From an uncultured Saprospiraceae bacterium (GTDB lineage Bacteria > Bacteroidota > Bacteroidia > Chitinophagales > Saprospiraceae), in the NCBI GenBank assembly GCA_938045585.1, contig CALIAU010000012.1, forward strand, positions 62,001 through 126,000: DNA of 64,000 bases, in the 5' to 3' direction. The notes beneath the pieces were generated by a model that was given only the letters and a program-made list of their open reading frames with translations, did not search any database and was not told the origin of the DNA. Of the stretch, positions 1 through 8,352 are shown piece after piece (within the stretch, counting starts at the first letter, position 1; each line of letters starts with the position of its first letter). The translations under genes were made by a program, and so were the position numbers.

Positions 1-1
1 A

Positions 2-556
2 AACATCTTCCGTGGTCTACAAGCAGAAGACAGTGCTATAGAGCGTGTCCAAGGTGATTACATGGGAATGCTCGCTACCTGTATAAATGGTCTGGCCTTA
101 CAAAGTGCGTTAGAAAATCATGGTGTTTTCTCTCGATTAGTATCTGCCATAGAAATGCGTGAGATAGCAGAACCCTATATTCGTAGGAGAGCACACCGTC
201 ATCTAGAAAAAGGACGCGTGGTAATTTTCTCAGGTGGAACAGGTAGTCCTTATTTTACTACAGATTCTGCAGCTGCATTGCGCGCGAGTGAAATGAATGC
301 GGATGCTATCTTAAAGGGCACACGCGTAAATGGAATCTATACCGCGGACCCTGAAAAAGATACTTCTGCTACCATGTTTGAAGATCTTAGTTTCAAAAAA
401 GCAATATCACTTGGATTGAAGGTCATGGATATGACTGCCTTCACCATGTGTAAAGAAAACAATGTGCCTATCGTTGTCTTCAACATAAATACGCCTGGCA
501 ATTTGCTTAAGGCAGCGCGTGGTGAGAAGGTGGGGACGTTGGTGCATGTGGAGTAG
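2..556 (+). CDS. pyrH: UMP kinase (uridylate kinase), 5' end outside window
   Basis: Phosphorylates UMP to UDP with ATP in cytosolic pyrimidine nucleotide synthesis. The frame is open from base 2, giving 184 residues; the family is about 235-240 residues, so roughly the first 50, including the start codon, lie outside the window. Motifs seen are NIFRG at the left edge, FSGGTGSPYFTTD and the KGTRVNGIYTADP segment typical of bacterial PyrH in the amino-acid kinase fold. Conserved glycines and the C-terminal hydrophobic strand are intact. A hairpin follows one base after the stop and may help end the transcript. The reading frame upstream of the first in-window ATG (base 62) is clearly PyrH sequence, so that ATG is internal. 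Confidence 0.95.
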   Translation, partial: NIFRGLQAEDSAIERVQGDYMGMLATCINGLALQSALENHGVFSRLVSAIEMREIAEPYIRRRAHRHLEKGRVVIFSGGTGSPYFTTDSAAALRASEMNADAILKGTRVNGIYTADPEKDTSATMFEDLSFKKAISLGLKVMDMTAFTMCKENNVPIVVFNINTPGNLLKAARGEKVGTLVHVE

Positions 557-615
557 GGTGACACTGCGTGTCACCGGGTTTTTGCACTGTGTGCTGGTTT
601 CTTGGTTTCTTGGTT
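557..615. repeat. Hairpin plus 8-bp repeats, related to the 3451-4322 array
   Basis: Right after the pyrH stop lies a perfect hairpin (GGTGACAC, TGC, GTGTCACC, 557-575), then GCAC-TGT-GTGC (584-594), then two copies of TCTTGGTT (600-615). The piece GCACTGTGTGCTGGTTTC is the reverse complement of the GAAACCAGCAC motif ending each unit of the array at 3451-4322. The order of parts (hairpin, GCAC/GTGC stem, 8-mers) also resembles that array. A role as pyrH terminator is possible, since a short T run follows the hairpin. Confidence 0.5.
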
Positions 616-664
616 TGAGTGTGTAAGAATCTAAGGTCTTAAGTCTTTTCTTTATCTTCAAAAC

Positions 665-1174
665 ATGGAAGATCAAATCTTAATTGAAATTCAAAAGGAA
701 ATACGCCTGCGGATGATCGAGGAGAGCATTCCTAGAATTACGCAGTGCCTTCAAGTCCTGAATGAGGATGAGATATGGAGTAGATCGAATACGAATACAA
801 ATCCGATGGGTAACTTAGTCTTACATCTATGTGGAAATGTGCGTCAGTATCTAATTTCATCTATTGGTGGACAGCCTGATAATCGGGATCGAGATTCAGA
901 GTTCAGTCTTGCATCAAGAGTAAGCAAGGAAACTTTAATTGCAGAACTCTCCAAACTTCAAACCGAGATAGAGCATGTTGTATCAAAGATCTCTACACAA
1001 GAATTATTACACACACGTTCTGTCCAAGGTTTCCAGATGAACGGAATTCAAATCATCATTCATGTCATTGAACACTTTTCTTATCACACAGGCCAAATAG
1101 CTTTTTTCACAAAACAACTAAAAGATGTGGATTTGAAGTTTTATGGCGACTTGGACTTGAATGTTACTGGATGA
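665..1174 (+). CDS. DinB-like (DUF1572-type) protein
   Basis: A 169-residue soluble protein of the DinB/YfiT-like four-helix bundle type. Three histidines sit where the family binds a metal: His54 in the LVLHLCGN helix, and His137 and His141 in the EHFSYHTGQI helix. That last motif is the clearest family mark. Family members are putative metal-dependent enzymes, some acting in thiol transfer; the substrate here cannot be told. No signal peptide is seen. The gene stands alone between pyrH and the convergent comF-like gene. A second, distant DinB-like protein lies at 49633-50073. Confidence 0.8.
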   Translation: MEDQILIEIQKEIRLRMIEESIPRITQCLQVLNEDEIWSRSNTNTNPMGNLVLHLCGNVRQYLISSIGGQPDNRDRDSEFSLASRVSKETLIAELSKLQTEIEHVVSKISTQELLHTRSVQGFQMNGIQIIIHVIEHFSYHTGQIAFFTKQLKDVDLKFYGDLDLNVTG

Positions 1175-1209
1175 GACAGAGACGATTTAGACGTTAGATA
1201 CTAGACCAG

Positions 1210-1908
1210 TTACTCTGTGATTGCAATGGCACCTAAGGAAATACGTATTCCTTCTATAACTTTCAATCGCATAATACAGGCTTCTAAGGTGGCACCAGTC
1301 GTCACGATATCATCCACTAAGAGAATATGTTTATTTATCAGTAGTTCTTCGTTCTGTAAGACGAAGCTATCAAAAACATTCTCCAATCTTTGATTTCTAT
1401 TCTTCCTTGTTTGACTGTCTGACTTCCGCACTTTTAACAAACAAGAGCTATTCACTTCAGCAGAAATATGAGTGGCAATTCCTTGAGCAAAAACTTCGCT
1501 CTGATTGTATCCTCTCTTTCGTTTTTTTAACCGATGTAGAGGGACTGGAATTATATAGTCTACTTCCTTATATTGATTTGATTGTATAAATAGTTCTCCA
1601 AACATTTTACCCAAGGTAAACCCTATGTCCCTTCTGTTCCGATATTTTAATTTGCTCAGCATATCATGCACTCTCCCCCCTTTTTGTAACTGAAAGATCG
1701 CTAGCCCACATTCTAATTGTTGACGTCCAAGAAAATGCAACAGAAAATCATTGTCGTAATTATCAAAATGATCCGTGAACGGAATATGGAATAAGCAGTC
1801 TAAGCAAAATGCATGTTGAGACACTGGCACTTCCACAGAACAGGCAAGACAATATTCTGGGTAGAGTAAGAAAACAAGATCGCTAAGAATGGTTTGTAGA
1901 GCACGCAT
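1210..1908 (-). CDS. ComF family phosphoribosyltransferase-like protein
   Basis: A 232-residue ComF/GntX-type protein. The N-terminus has a zinc-finger-like set of cysteines (Cys20, Cys23, Cys35, Cys38). The C-terminal half is a type I phosphoribosyltransferase fold with the PRPP-binding signature HILLVDDIVTTGATL near residues 194-208. The PVPLHRLKKRKRGYNQSE segment in the middle is typical of ComF. In competent bacteria ComF takes part in DNA uptake; in many others its substrate is unknown. It is convergent with the DinB-like gene. There is no sign of truncation (the family is about 220-240 residues). Confidence 0.9.
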   Translation of the reverse strand: MRALQTILSDLVFLLYPEYCLACSVEVPVSQHAFCLDCLFHIPFTDHFDNYDNDFLLHFLGRQQLECGLAIFQLQKGGRVHDMLSKLKYRNRRDIGFTLGKMFGELFIQSNQYKEVDYIIPVPLHRLKKRKRGYNQSEVFAQGIATHISAEVNSSCLLKVRKSDSQTRKNRNQRLENVFDSFVLQNEELLINKHILLVDDIVTTGATLEACIMRLKVIEGIRISLGAIAITE

Positions 1909-2075
1909 ATGTTTGGTTTACTCTTTATGTTGTTTTTTTGTCAAAGGTAATCAAGACGGAGGGCTTGCCTGCGTGCGCATGCAGTCAGGATGAAGCGATA
2001 TGGCATGTACCTTCCCACTCTTGAGAATCATGCTGCGCGCAGCCTAGTAAGTACTTTATAATCTATGAAGACGTC

Positions 2076-2109
2076 AAAAAAAAACGCCTGCTCTTGGGAA
2101 GAGCAGACG
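2076..2109 (-). terminator. Rho-independent terminator of the htrA gene
   Basis: Read on the minus strand, an 11-bp stem (arms 2099-2109 and 2085-2095, one G-U pair, loop of three) is followed by nine U residues (2076-2084). It lies about 90 bases past the htrA stop codon. The stem is GC-rich relative to the surroundings. Confidence 0.8.
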
Positions 2110-2198
2110 CCTCAAAACAAAACGAAAAACCAACTTTTTCTTTAATATTTTTATATGTATTTTCTTTCTAGTATTATAACACAGAAAGAATCAAATTG

Positions 2199-3362
2199 TT
2201 ATAATTGTTTTTTGAGTTTAACTACAATTGTCTTCATTTTACCATTTCTGATAACTTTCAAATCCACTGTATCGCCCACTTTAGCAAACTTGATTGCCTC
2301 TGTTAAGTCTTCGTACTTTGTTACATCTTTTCCATTTGCTCCTATAATAACATCTGCTGGCAAAAGGCCTGCAAACTGTGCACTGCTGCCACGATCCACC
2401 TCTACTACATAGAAACCCGTCTCGCGCGAAAGATTATTTTCTTTTGCAAATTTCTCATTTACATCATAGCCTCCAATTCCTAGATTGGCTCTTTCTATAT
2501 CTCCATTTTCAATAATATCATTTACTATTCTTTTTGCAAGGTTTGATGGGATGGCAAATGAATACCCTGCGAAGACACCTGTTGGCGTTGCTATAGCAGT
2601 ATTAATCCCTATTAACTCTCCTTCCGTGTTCACTAAGGCTCCCCCACTATTTCCAGGGTTCACTGCTGCATCTGTTTGAATAAATTCTTCAATAGACTTA
2701 TCATTATCAATCAAATTCAAATTCCTTCCTTTAGCACTTACTATACCTGCAGTAACTGTAGAGGTCAGATAGCTAAATGGATTTCCAACGGCTAAGACCC
2801 ACTCTCCTACCTGTACATTATCAGAATTTCCATAGGATACTGTTTGTAAGTTATCCCCTTCTATTTTAATAACTGCAAGATCTGAGGAAGGATCTGTTCC
2901 CACCTTAGTTGCTTGATACTTCGTACCATCTGATGTGACTACCTCAATGGCATCTGCAAATCCAACTACATGATTATTTGTGACTATATATCCATCTTCT
3001 GAAATGATGACGCCCGAACCGTTTCCGCTCCTAGGCTGAAAGAAGTTTCTACCAAAGAAATCTCCTCCTCCAAAAAAGTCATCAAAAGGTGATCTTCTAT
3101 TTCTTCTATTTTCTTGATAACGTTGCTGTGCTAAGGCTGTACTTTCTGTAGCAGAAATATGTACAACTGCTGCTGTTGTTTTTTTGGATGCTTCAATAAA
3201 ATCTATGGAACCTATTGGAGCAGAACTTGTGCTCGTGAGCGTTGCTTGAGGCACCGAATTGGGGGTATGCAGGGTCTCATTACTCTGAGTAAATTCTATT
3301 AAACCGAAGGCTATTAATCCTCCAAAAAATCCAGCAAATACGAGTGAAAATATTTTTCGCAT
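2199..3362 (-). CDS. HtrA/Do-type serine protease with one PDZ domain
   Basis: Envelope quality-control protease of the S1C (DegP/DegQ) family, 387 residues. An N-terminal hydrophobic segment (about residues 4-22) acts as signal peptide or anchor. The trypsin-like domain shows the full triad: His131 in TNNHVVG, Asp161 in DPSSDLAVI and Ser239 in NPGNSGGAL. A glycine/phenylalanine-rich loop (about 93-110) lies before the first strand. A single PDZ domain covers about residues 290-385, fewer than the two in E. coli DegP. The gene is monocistronic with its own terminator; its upstream region abuts the 209-bp tandem array, which could affect its transcription. Cleavage targets are presumably misfolded periplasmic proteins. 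Confidence 0.93.
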   Translation of the reverse strand: MRKIFSLVFAGFFGGLIAFGLIEFTQSNETLHTPNSVPQATLTSTSSAPIGSIDFIEASKKTTAAVVHISATESTALAQQRYQENRRNRRSPFDDFFGGGDFFGRNFFQPRSGNGSGVIISEDGYIVTNNHVVGFADAIEVVTSDGTKYQATKVGTDPSSDLAVIKIEGDNLQTVSYGNSDNVQVGEWVLAVGNPFSYLTSTVTAGIVSAKGRNLNLIDNDKSIEEFIQTDAAVNPGNSGGALVNTEGELIGINTAIATPTGVFAGYSFAIPSNLAKRIVNDIIENGDIERANLGIGGYDVNEKFAKENNLSRETGFYVVEVDRGSSAQFAGLLPADVIIGANGKDVTKYEDLTEAIKFAKVGDTVDLKVIRNGKMKTIVVKLKKQL

Positions 3363-3450
3363 GTTAAAAAATTATTGGTCAAAATGTACAGTTAGAAACG
3401 CTGAATCCAGGCTTAAGTTACCTGCGCATTTTGCTTTAACAAAAGCTTAA

Positions 3451-4322
3451 CAGGGGGTGCCTCGTAGAGGCACGGTGTCATGGTATCATGGTATCACGGT
3501 ATCACGGTTTGTCTGCTAGTAAGTTGATTTGTAAACTTTTATAAGTATCGTACCTTTAAAACAAGCCTTTCTATACTCACTTTACAACGATTTTTATCCA
3601 ATGTCAAAATTATTTCTAGCACAATACAAAATCCACGAAACCAGCACGCAGTGCGGAAACAGGGGGTGCCTCTTAGAGGCACGGTATCATGGTGTCATGG
3701 TATCACGGTTTCACGGTTTGTCGGCTAGTAAGTTGAAATGTAAACTTTTTATAAGTATCGTGCCTTTAAAACAAGCCTTTCTATACTCACTTTACAACGA
3801 TTTTCATCCAATGTCAAAATCATTTCTAGCACAATATAAAATCCGCGAAACCAGCACGCAGTGCGAAAACAGGGGTGCCTCTTAGAGGCACGGTATCATG
3901 GTGTCATGGTTTCACGGTTTCACGGTTTGTCGGCTAGTAAGTTGATATGTAAACTTTTTATAAGTATCATGCCTTTAAAACAAGCCTTTCTATACTCACT
4001 TTACAACGATTTTCATCCAATGTCAAAATCATTTCTAGCACAATACAAAATCCGCGAAACCAGCACGAAGTGCGGAAACAGGGGGTGCCTCGTAGAGGCA
4101 CGGTATCATGGTATCATGGTATCACGGTTTGTCGGCTAGTAAGTTGATATGTAAACTTTTTATAAGTATCGTGCCTTTAAAACAAGCCTTTCTATACTCA
4201 CTTTACAACGATTTTCATCCAATGTCAAAATCATTTCTAGCACAATACAAAATCCGCGAAACCAGCACGAAGTGCGGAAACCACGACACCATGATACCGT
4301 GATACCATGACCCTCCGGGTCA
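3451..4322. repeat. Tandem array of four ~209-bp units with hairpins, 8-mers and an inverted right end
   Basis: Four near-identical direct units start at about 3451, 3660, 3870 and 4079. Each begins with a hairpin GTGCCTC-(GTA or TTA)-GAGGCAC, continues with three or four 8-mers of the form TCAYGGTW, then an AT-rich core of about 110 bases, and ends with ACCAGCAC followed by AGTGCGGAA (unit 3 reads AGTGCGAAA), which can itself pair GCAC with GTGC. The right edge (4282-4322) carries the 8-mers and a hairpin (TGACCC-TCC-GGGTCA) in inverted orientation, so the array is bounded by hairpins facing each other. Open frames of 64-94 codons run through the repeats, but they cross unit boundaries and look like chance. 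The array fills the gap between htrA and thiL. Confidence 0.9.
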
Positions 4323-5360
4323 CTACTCTTCTTCATCAAAATGCTTCCAGCCCTGGGCTTTCAGATCGTGGATATTTCCACCGGAGGTATGTAGTTTTAT
4401 GCCGTCCTTGGCGTCCGTTATTTCTCCTATGATATACACACTTGGCATGTATCGAATTTCTTGTAAATCTTTTTCATCAATAGTGAAAAGTAACTCATAA
4501 TCTTCCCCACCATTTAAGGCACACATAGTTGGATCTAGACTAAACTTAAGAGCCATTTCTTCTGCTTCTGGATGAATTGGAATCTTTGCTTCTTCTACGA
4601 ACGCGCCTACCTTACTTGCCTTACAGATGTGGAATACTTCCGAGGCAAGTCCGTCAGAAATATCTATCATGGAGGTAGGCTTAATATTCTTCTTTTTGAA
4701 ATATGCAATAGCATCTCGTGCCGCTTCTGGCTTTAACTGTCGCTCGATGAGGTATTTTTTTTCTTCTAAGTCTGGCTGAGCGGTAGGCGCTGCTAAGTAT
4801 ACTTCCTTCTCACGTTCCAATAATTGGAGACCTAAATAGGCTGCTCCTAGATCGCCCGTGATACACATGATATCGCCAGCTTTGGCACCGGAGCGGTATA
4901 CGATGTCTTCTTTTTTTGCTCTTCCCGTTGCTGTAATACTTATAGTAAGTCCTTGTGGACTTGCTGTTGTATCACCGCCTACGAGATCCACATTATACAT
5001 CTTGCAAGCAAGCTTAATTCCCTTATAGAGTTCTTCCAATGCTTCTACGGAAAATCGATTAGAGATCGCAAGGGATACGGTAATTTGTTCGGCCACACCA
5101 TTCATGGCATAGATGTCCGATACATTTACGACCACAGCCTTATAGCCAAGATGCTTGAGCGGTGTATACATCAGGTCAAAGTGAATTCCTTCCACCAACA
5201 AGTCCGTACTTATAAGCATAGCCTTGTCGCCTGCTTCTATAACGGCAGCATCATCTCCTATTCCTAATAGTGTATTTGCATGCTGTGTTGTAACATCTTT
5301 AGTTAGATGTTCGATAAGACCAAATTCTCCCAAAGTATTTATATCTGTACGTTTTTCCAT
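4323..5360 (-). CDS. thiL: Thiamine-monophosphate kinase
   Basis: Phosphorylates thiamine monophosphate to the active cofactor thiamine diphosphate, using ATP. The 345-residue product has the PurM/ThiL two-lobed fold. LLGIGDDAAVI near residues 31-41 holds the Asp pair that binds magnesium, VGGDTTASP lies mid-protein, DISDGLASEV is near 219, and NGGEDYELLFTI is close to 290. Length matches the family (about 320-350). It is the last gene of a minus-strand run after the pseudouridine synthase, eight bases downstream of it. No other thiamine genes are nearby. The stop codon touches the inverted hairpin that ends the tandem array. Confidence 0.95.
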   Translation of the reverse strand: MEKRTDINTLGEFGLIEHLTKDVTTQHANTLLGIGDDAAVIEAGDKAMLISTDLLVEGIHFDLMYTPLKHLGYKAVVVNVSDIYAMNGVAEQITVSLAISNRFSVEALEELYKGIKLACKMYNVDLVGGDTTASPQGLTISITATGRAKKEDIVYRSGAKAGDIMCITGDLGAAYLGLQLLEREKEVYLAAPTAQPDLEEKKYLIERQLKPEAARDAIAYFKKKNIKPTSMIDISDGLASEVFHICKASKVGAFVEEAKIPIHPEAEEMALKFSLDPTMCALNGGEDYELLFTIDEKDLQEIRYMPSVYIIGEITDAKDGIKLHTSGGNIHDLKAQGWKHFDEEE

Positions 5361-5368
5361 TCGTATGC

Positions 5369-5983
5369 TTAGTTAATATGATCCTTTACTACTTTCCACA
5401 AACTATCTTCTGCACTAGGCTGCGAAGTTAAGGAAATCGCTTCATACTGCTCTGCGGCTGGAATTTCAATGGAATAGGCATGGAGATGAATACTTCTATC
5501 TTTATTAGATCTGCGGGCACCGTATTTCACATCTCCTTTTATAAATAGTTTCCTATGTGCTAACTGTGCTCTTATCTGGTGAAATTTTCCGGATGTCAAA
5601 ATTATTTTCAAAAGCAAATAGTTATCGAGTTCGTGCACTACTTCGTACTGAAGTTTAGCCTCCTTACTCTCATCTGTTTTTCCGATATATGCCTTTTTCA
5701 ATCTGGCATCTTTCACAATATGATCAAGCCATTCTCCTTTCTTTGGAATATCTACCTTGGCACAAAGTGCGAAGTAGGTTTTCTTAACCTTTCCGGCCTC
5801 TTGGAGAGAGGTAAAGTGCTGCGTGAAATTTTTCTCTTTGCTCAAGAGCATCACTCCACTCACGGGTCTATCCAGTCTGTGTAGTAATTGTAATTTTCGC
5901 TTTGCATATATTTCTGCAAGATCCAAAATACTTTTGTCCCCTGTCTTATCGCGCTGCGATGGAAGGGTGGATGGTTTTTGCAT
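5369..5983 (-). CDS. RluA-family pseudouridine synthase, start codon uncertain
   Basis: Isomerises a uridine in rRNA or tRNA to pseudouridine. The signature HRLDRPVSGVMLLSK (residues 35-49 from the ATG used here) contains the catalytic Asp38; LTSGKFHQIRAQL is the other conserved RluA block. From this ATG the product is 204 residues, short for the family. The open frame continues upstream without ATG or GTG for at least 14 residues (KDLIILNKNAFIAMQKP), which matches the usual N-terminal strand and NKPxG motif of RluA/RluC/TruC proteins. The true start is therefore probably a rare codon (ATC, ATT or CTG) at about 6005-6025, right after the pterin dehydratase stop. The RNA target cannot be told. 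Confidence 0.85.
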   Translation of the reverse strand: MQKPSTLPSQRDKTGDKSILDLAEIYAKRKLQLLHRLDRPVSGVMLLSKEKNFTQHFTSLQEAGKVKKTYFALCAKVDIPKKGEWLDHIVKDARLKKAYIGKTDESKEAKLQYEVVHELDNYLLLKIILTSGKFHQIRAQLAHRKLFIKGDVKYGARRSNKDRSIHLHAYSIEIPAAEQYEAISLTSQPSAEDSLWKVVKDHIN

Positions 5984-6026
5984 TGCTATGAAAGCATTCT
6001 TGTTCAGGATGATTAAATCCTTGATC

Positions 6027-6296
6027 TTATAATCGGTAGTAGCTGCCAGTGGTATATTTTTTATAAATCTGCGATATAGCGCTTGCTAAGGTATGATCTT
6101 TTTCGGTGACTGTATTATCAGCATCATGTGTACAGAGTGAAAAGCTAACTGTATTCCATACATTGGACCAATTGGGATGGTGGTTTTGTTTTTCTGCGAC
6201 AATGGCTACCTCTGTCATAAATGCAAAGGCTTCCTGAAAATTCTTGAATTGAAATTCAGCCTGAAGTGCGTTATCTTTTTCTGTCCAACCAGCCAT
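6027..6296 (-). CDS. 4a-hydroxytetrahydrobiopterin dehydratase (PCD/DCoH)
   Basis: Dehydrates 4a-hydroxytetrahydropterin, recycling the pterin cofactor of aromatic amino acid hydroxylases, or acts in molybdopterin-linked metabolism. This 89-residue protein has the family motif EKQNHHPNW (residues 35-43) with the catalytic histidines His39 and His40, and a further His57 in the CTHDAD segment. Length matches the small PCD family. Its ATG overlaps the stop of the M42 peptidase gene by one base, so the two are translationally coupled. No phenylalanine hydroxylase gene lies in the window. Confidence 0.9.
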   Translation of the reverse strand: MAGWTEKDNALQAEFQFKNFQEAFAFMTEVAIVAEKQNHHPNWSNVWNTVSFSLCTHDADNTVTEKDHTLASAISQIYKKYTTGSYYRL

Positions 6297-7342
6297 TATT
6301 TAAAGCTCCAATCGTATTTGCCTATTTGCATGAGGCAGTGATAGAGTAGGTTTATTGAATTGTCAATATCTTCTTTATGTGCCATTTCTATCACCTGATG
6401 TAGATATCGGGTTGGAATCGAAATACCTCCAACGATGCAACCTCCTATTGCATGCTTTTGTATACCAGCAGTATCTGTTCCGCCCGCAGGAAGTACTTCT
6501 AACTGATATTTGATCTTCTTCTCTTTAGCAACATCTTTCATAAACTGGACCATACGATAATCACAGATAGTCCTTCCATCCAATACCTTTATTGCTGTGC
6601 CCTCCCCTAACTTAGTTACCTGTTCGTGTGGTGCTGCTCCTGGTAAATCATAGGCAAGTGTAACATCCAAGTTTATACCAAAAAATGGGTCTACTCCTGA
6701 GGCTGCAGCAATAGCACCACGGAGTCCCACCTCTTCTTGCACAGTGAATACTGCATACAAGGAATGTGGTAAGGTTTTCCCTTTTAATTTCTTAAGTGTT
6801 TCTAGAAGAATATATACAGAGACCCTATTGTCTAAAGATTTAGAATTTACACAGTCACCCATCTCTATCAGTTCCCGCTCTCTTGTAATTGGATCACCTA
6901 CAGAAATCAATTTTTCGAGTTCTTCCTTCTTCATCCCCGTATCAATGAAAAAATCTTGAATCTTCACTGGCTTAGCTCTATCGGCTGCATCCATCACGTG
7001 GATAGGTTTACAACCCATAACACCAACTACATCTTCTTTACCATGTATAATGACACGTTGCGCTGTGAGCGTTTTTGGATCAAATCCTCCAAGGGTGTGA
7101 AACTTCACCATTCCAAATTCTCCAATATGCGTCGTGATAAAACCTATCTCATCCATATGAGCAGCAACCATCACTCTCCTATCATCTAATCCCTCACGAA
7201 TCGCTATTAAATTCCCCATTGGGTCAATTAAGACCTTATCTACAATTCCCTCCAATTCGTTAATAAGGTATTCTCTTACACGCTGTTCAAACCCTGGTGC
7301 TCCAGGCACTTTACATATTTCTTTTAGTAATTGAATGTCCAT
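6296..7342 (-). CDS. M42-family metallo-aminopeptidase
   Basis: A 348-residue cytosolic dizinc aminopeptidase of the glutamyl aminopeptidase/FrvX (M42) family. Metal and catalytic positions are visible: His62 in VAAHMDEIGF, the Asp in KSLDNRVS (about 168-175), the Glu pair in TVQEEVGLRGA (about 198-208), and the C-terminal RYLHQVIEMAH. The first residues (KEICKVPGAPGFEQ) are typical. It is the first gene of a tight minus-strand run with the pterin dehydratase, pseudouridine synthase and ThiL. It is divergent from the GSCFA gene, with only about ten bases between the likely starts. Confidence 0.92.
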   Translation of the reverse strand: MDIQLLKEICKVPGAPGFEQRVREYLINELEGIVDKVLIDPMGNLIAIREGLDDRRVMVAAHMDEIGFITTHIGEFGMVKFHTLGGFDPKTLTAQRVIIHGKEDVVGVMGCKPIHVMDAADRAKPVKIQDFFIDTGMKKEELEKLISVGDPITRERELIEMGDCVNSKSLDNRVSVYILLETLKKLKGKTLPHSLYAVFTVQEEVGLRGAIAAASGVDPFFGINLDVTLAYDLPGAAPHEQVTKLGEGTAIKVLDGRTICDYRMVQFMKDVAKEKKIKYQLEVLPAGGTDTAGIQKHAIGGCIVGGISIPTRYLHQVIEMAHKEDIDNSINLLYHCLMQIGKYDWSFK

Positions 7343-7353
7343 TAGTTATATAT

Positions 7354-8349
7354 TTGTTCCAAAATGCGCTTATTAAAACAGAGCTAAAAATACCTAAATC
7401 CATTGACTTAATAAACCATAGTCAAAGCCTAGTTTTGCTAGGATCTTGCTTTTCTAATAATATTGGGAAGTTGTTGAATAAATATAGCTTTAATGCTAGA
7501 TATAACACAATAGGAACAGTCTATAATCCTGCAACTTTGACAAAGAATCTGATCCAAGCTCTCCAGGGAAATCAGCTTGTCGAGGAGGATATTATTCAAA
7601 ATAAGGACATATTTTGCCATTATGACTACCATAGCAAATACAATAGTCTTGAAAAATCAGATACCCTCAGAAAGATTAATCAAGATCTAGATACACTTAA
7701 GGATTTACTCTATAGCTGCAATTCTCTTTTTTTGACTCTCGGAACGGCTATTGTACATACGCTTCATAATACGGATCGTATTGTTGGTAACTGCCACAAA
7801 TTTCCAGCAAGCCAGTTTTCCAAACGGATGTTGGAGGTGCATGAAATAAAAGATCTGCTTTCAACAGCCATTAAAGAATTGAAGAAGATAAATCCTGGTA
7901 TTCGGATTATCTTGACCATCAGCCCAGTCCGTCATACCAAGGAAGGGATTTCTCAAAATGCCATGAGTAAAGCCAGACTTCTGGCAGCAGTGTCTGAGTT
8001 ACAAAGTGAGCAAGACATAGAATACTTTCCTTCTTATGAAATTATGATGGATGACCTACGTGATTATCGCTATTACAAGTCCGATCTAATTCACCCAAAC
8101 AAAATTGCAATTCAGTATATCTGGAAAAAATTTAGCCTGCATTATTTTGATGCACACACTACAGAAATTAATAAAAAATTAAAGCGCATCCGAATCTCAT
8201 CTAAGCATAAGGCCTTCCATCCTAAATCATCTGATCATCAGAATTTTCTAAAACAATTGTTGAAGCAAATAGAAGACTTAGAAAAAGCAGAATCAAATAT
8301 CGAACTAAGTAGAATTAAGAAAAAAGTATCTAAGCAGATAATAGTTTAG
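7354..8349 (+). CDS. GSCFA domain protein, probable TTG start
   Basis: The family is named for its conserved motif, seen here as LLGSCFSNNIG; it belongs to the SGNH/GDSL-like hydrolase superfamily and its role is unknown. Further conserved parts are YNTIGTVYNP, LFLTLGTAIVH and the C-terminal DLIHPN, which would supply the Asp-His of a GDSL-type site. An in-frame ATG at 7297 would give 350 residues but overlaps the divergent peptidase gene and adds a non-family hydrophobic stretch. The TTG at 7354 starts closer to the usual beginning (KTELKIPKS), giving 331 residues. The last 60 residues are lysine-rich and less typical. No signal peptide is seen. Confidence 0.85.
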   Translation: MFQNALIKTELKIPKSIDLINHSQSLVLLGSCFSNNIGKLLNKYSFNARYNTIGTVYNPATLTKNLIQALQGNQLVEEDIIQNKDIFCHYDYHSKYNSLEKSDTLRKINQDLDTLKDLLYSCNSLFLTLGTAIVHTLHNTDRIVGNCHKFPASQFSKRMLEVHEIKDLLSTAIKELKKINPGIRIILTISPVRHTKEGISQNAMSKARLLAAVSELQSEQDIEYFPSYEIMMDDLRDYRYYKSDLIHPNKIAIQYIWKKFSLHYFDAHTTEINKKLKRIRISSKHKAFHPKSSDHQNFLKQLLKQIEDLEKAESNIELSRIKKKVSKQIIV

Positions 8350-8352
8350 TGG

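Noticed and set aside
3601-4302. Plus-strand open frames of 64-94 codons inside the tandem array
   Set aside because: They run through hairpins and 8-mer repeats, cross unit borders in different frames and share only repeat-derived peptides; no homology or ribosome-binding site supports them.
4953-5267. Plus-strand frame opposite thiL (and similar frames opposite mnmG, the M14 gene and htpG)
   Set aside because: Each lies wholly within a well-supported gene on the other strand and has no motif or start context of its own.
7297-7353. ATG start of the GSCFA gene
   Set aside because: It overlaps the divergent M42 gene by 46 bases and adds residues unlike the family; TTG 7354 is closer to the usual start.
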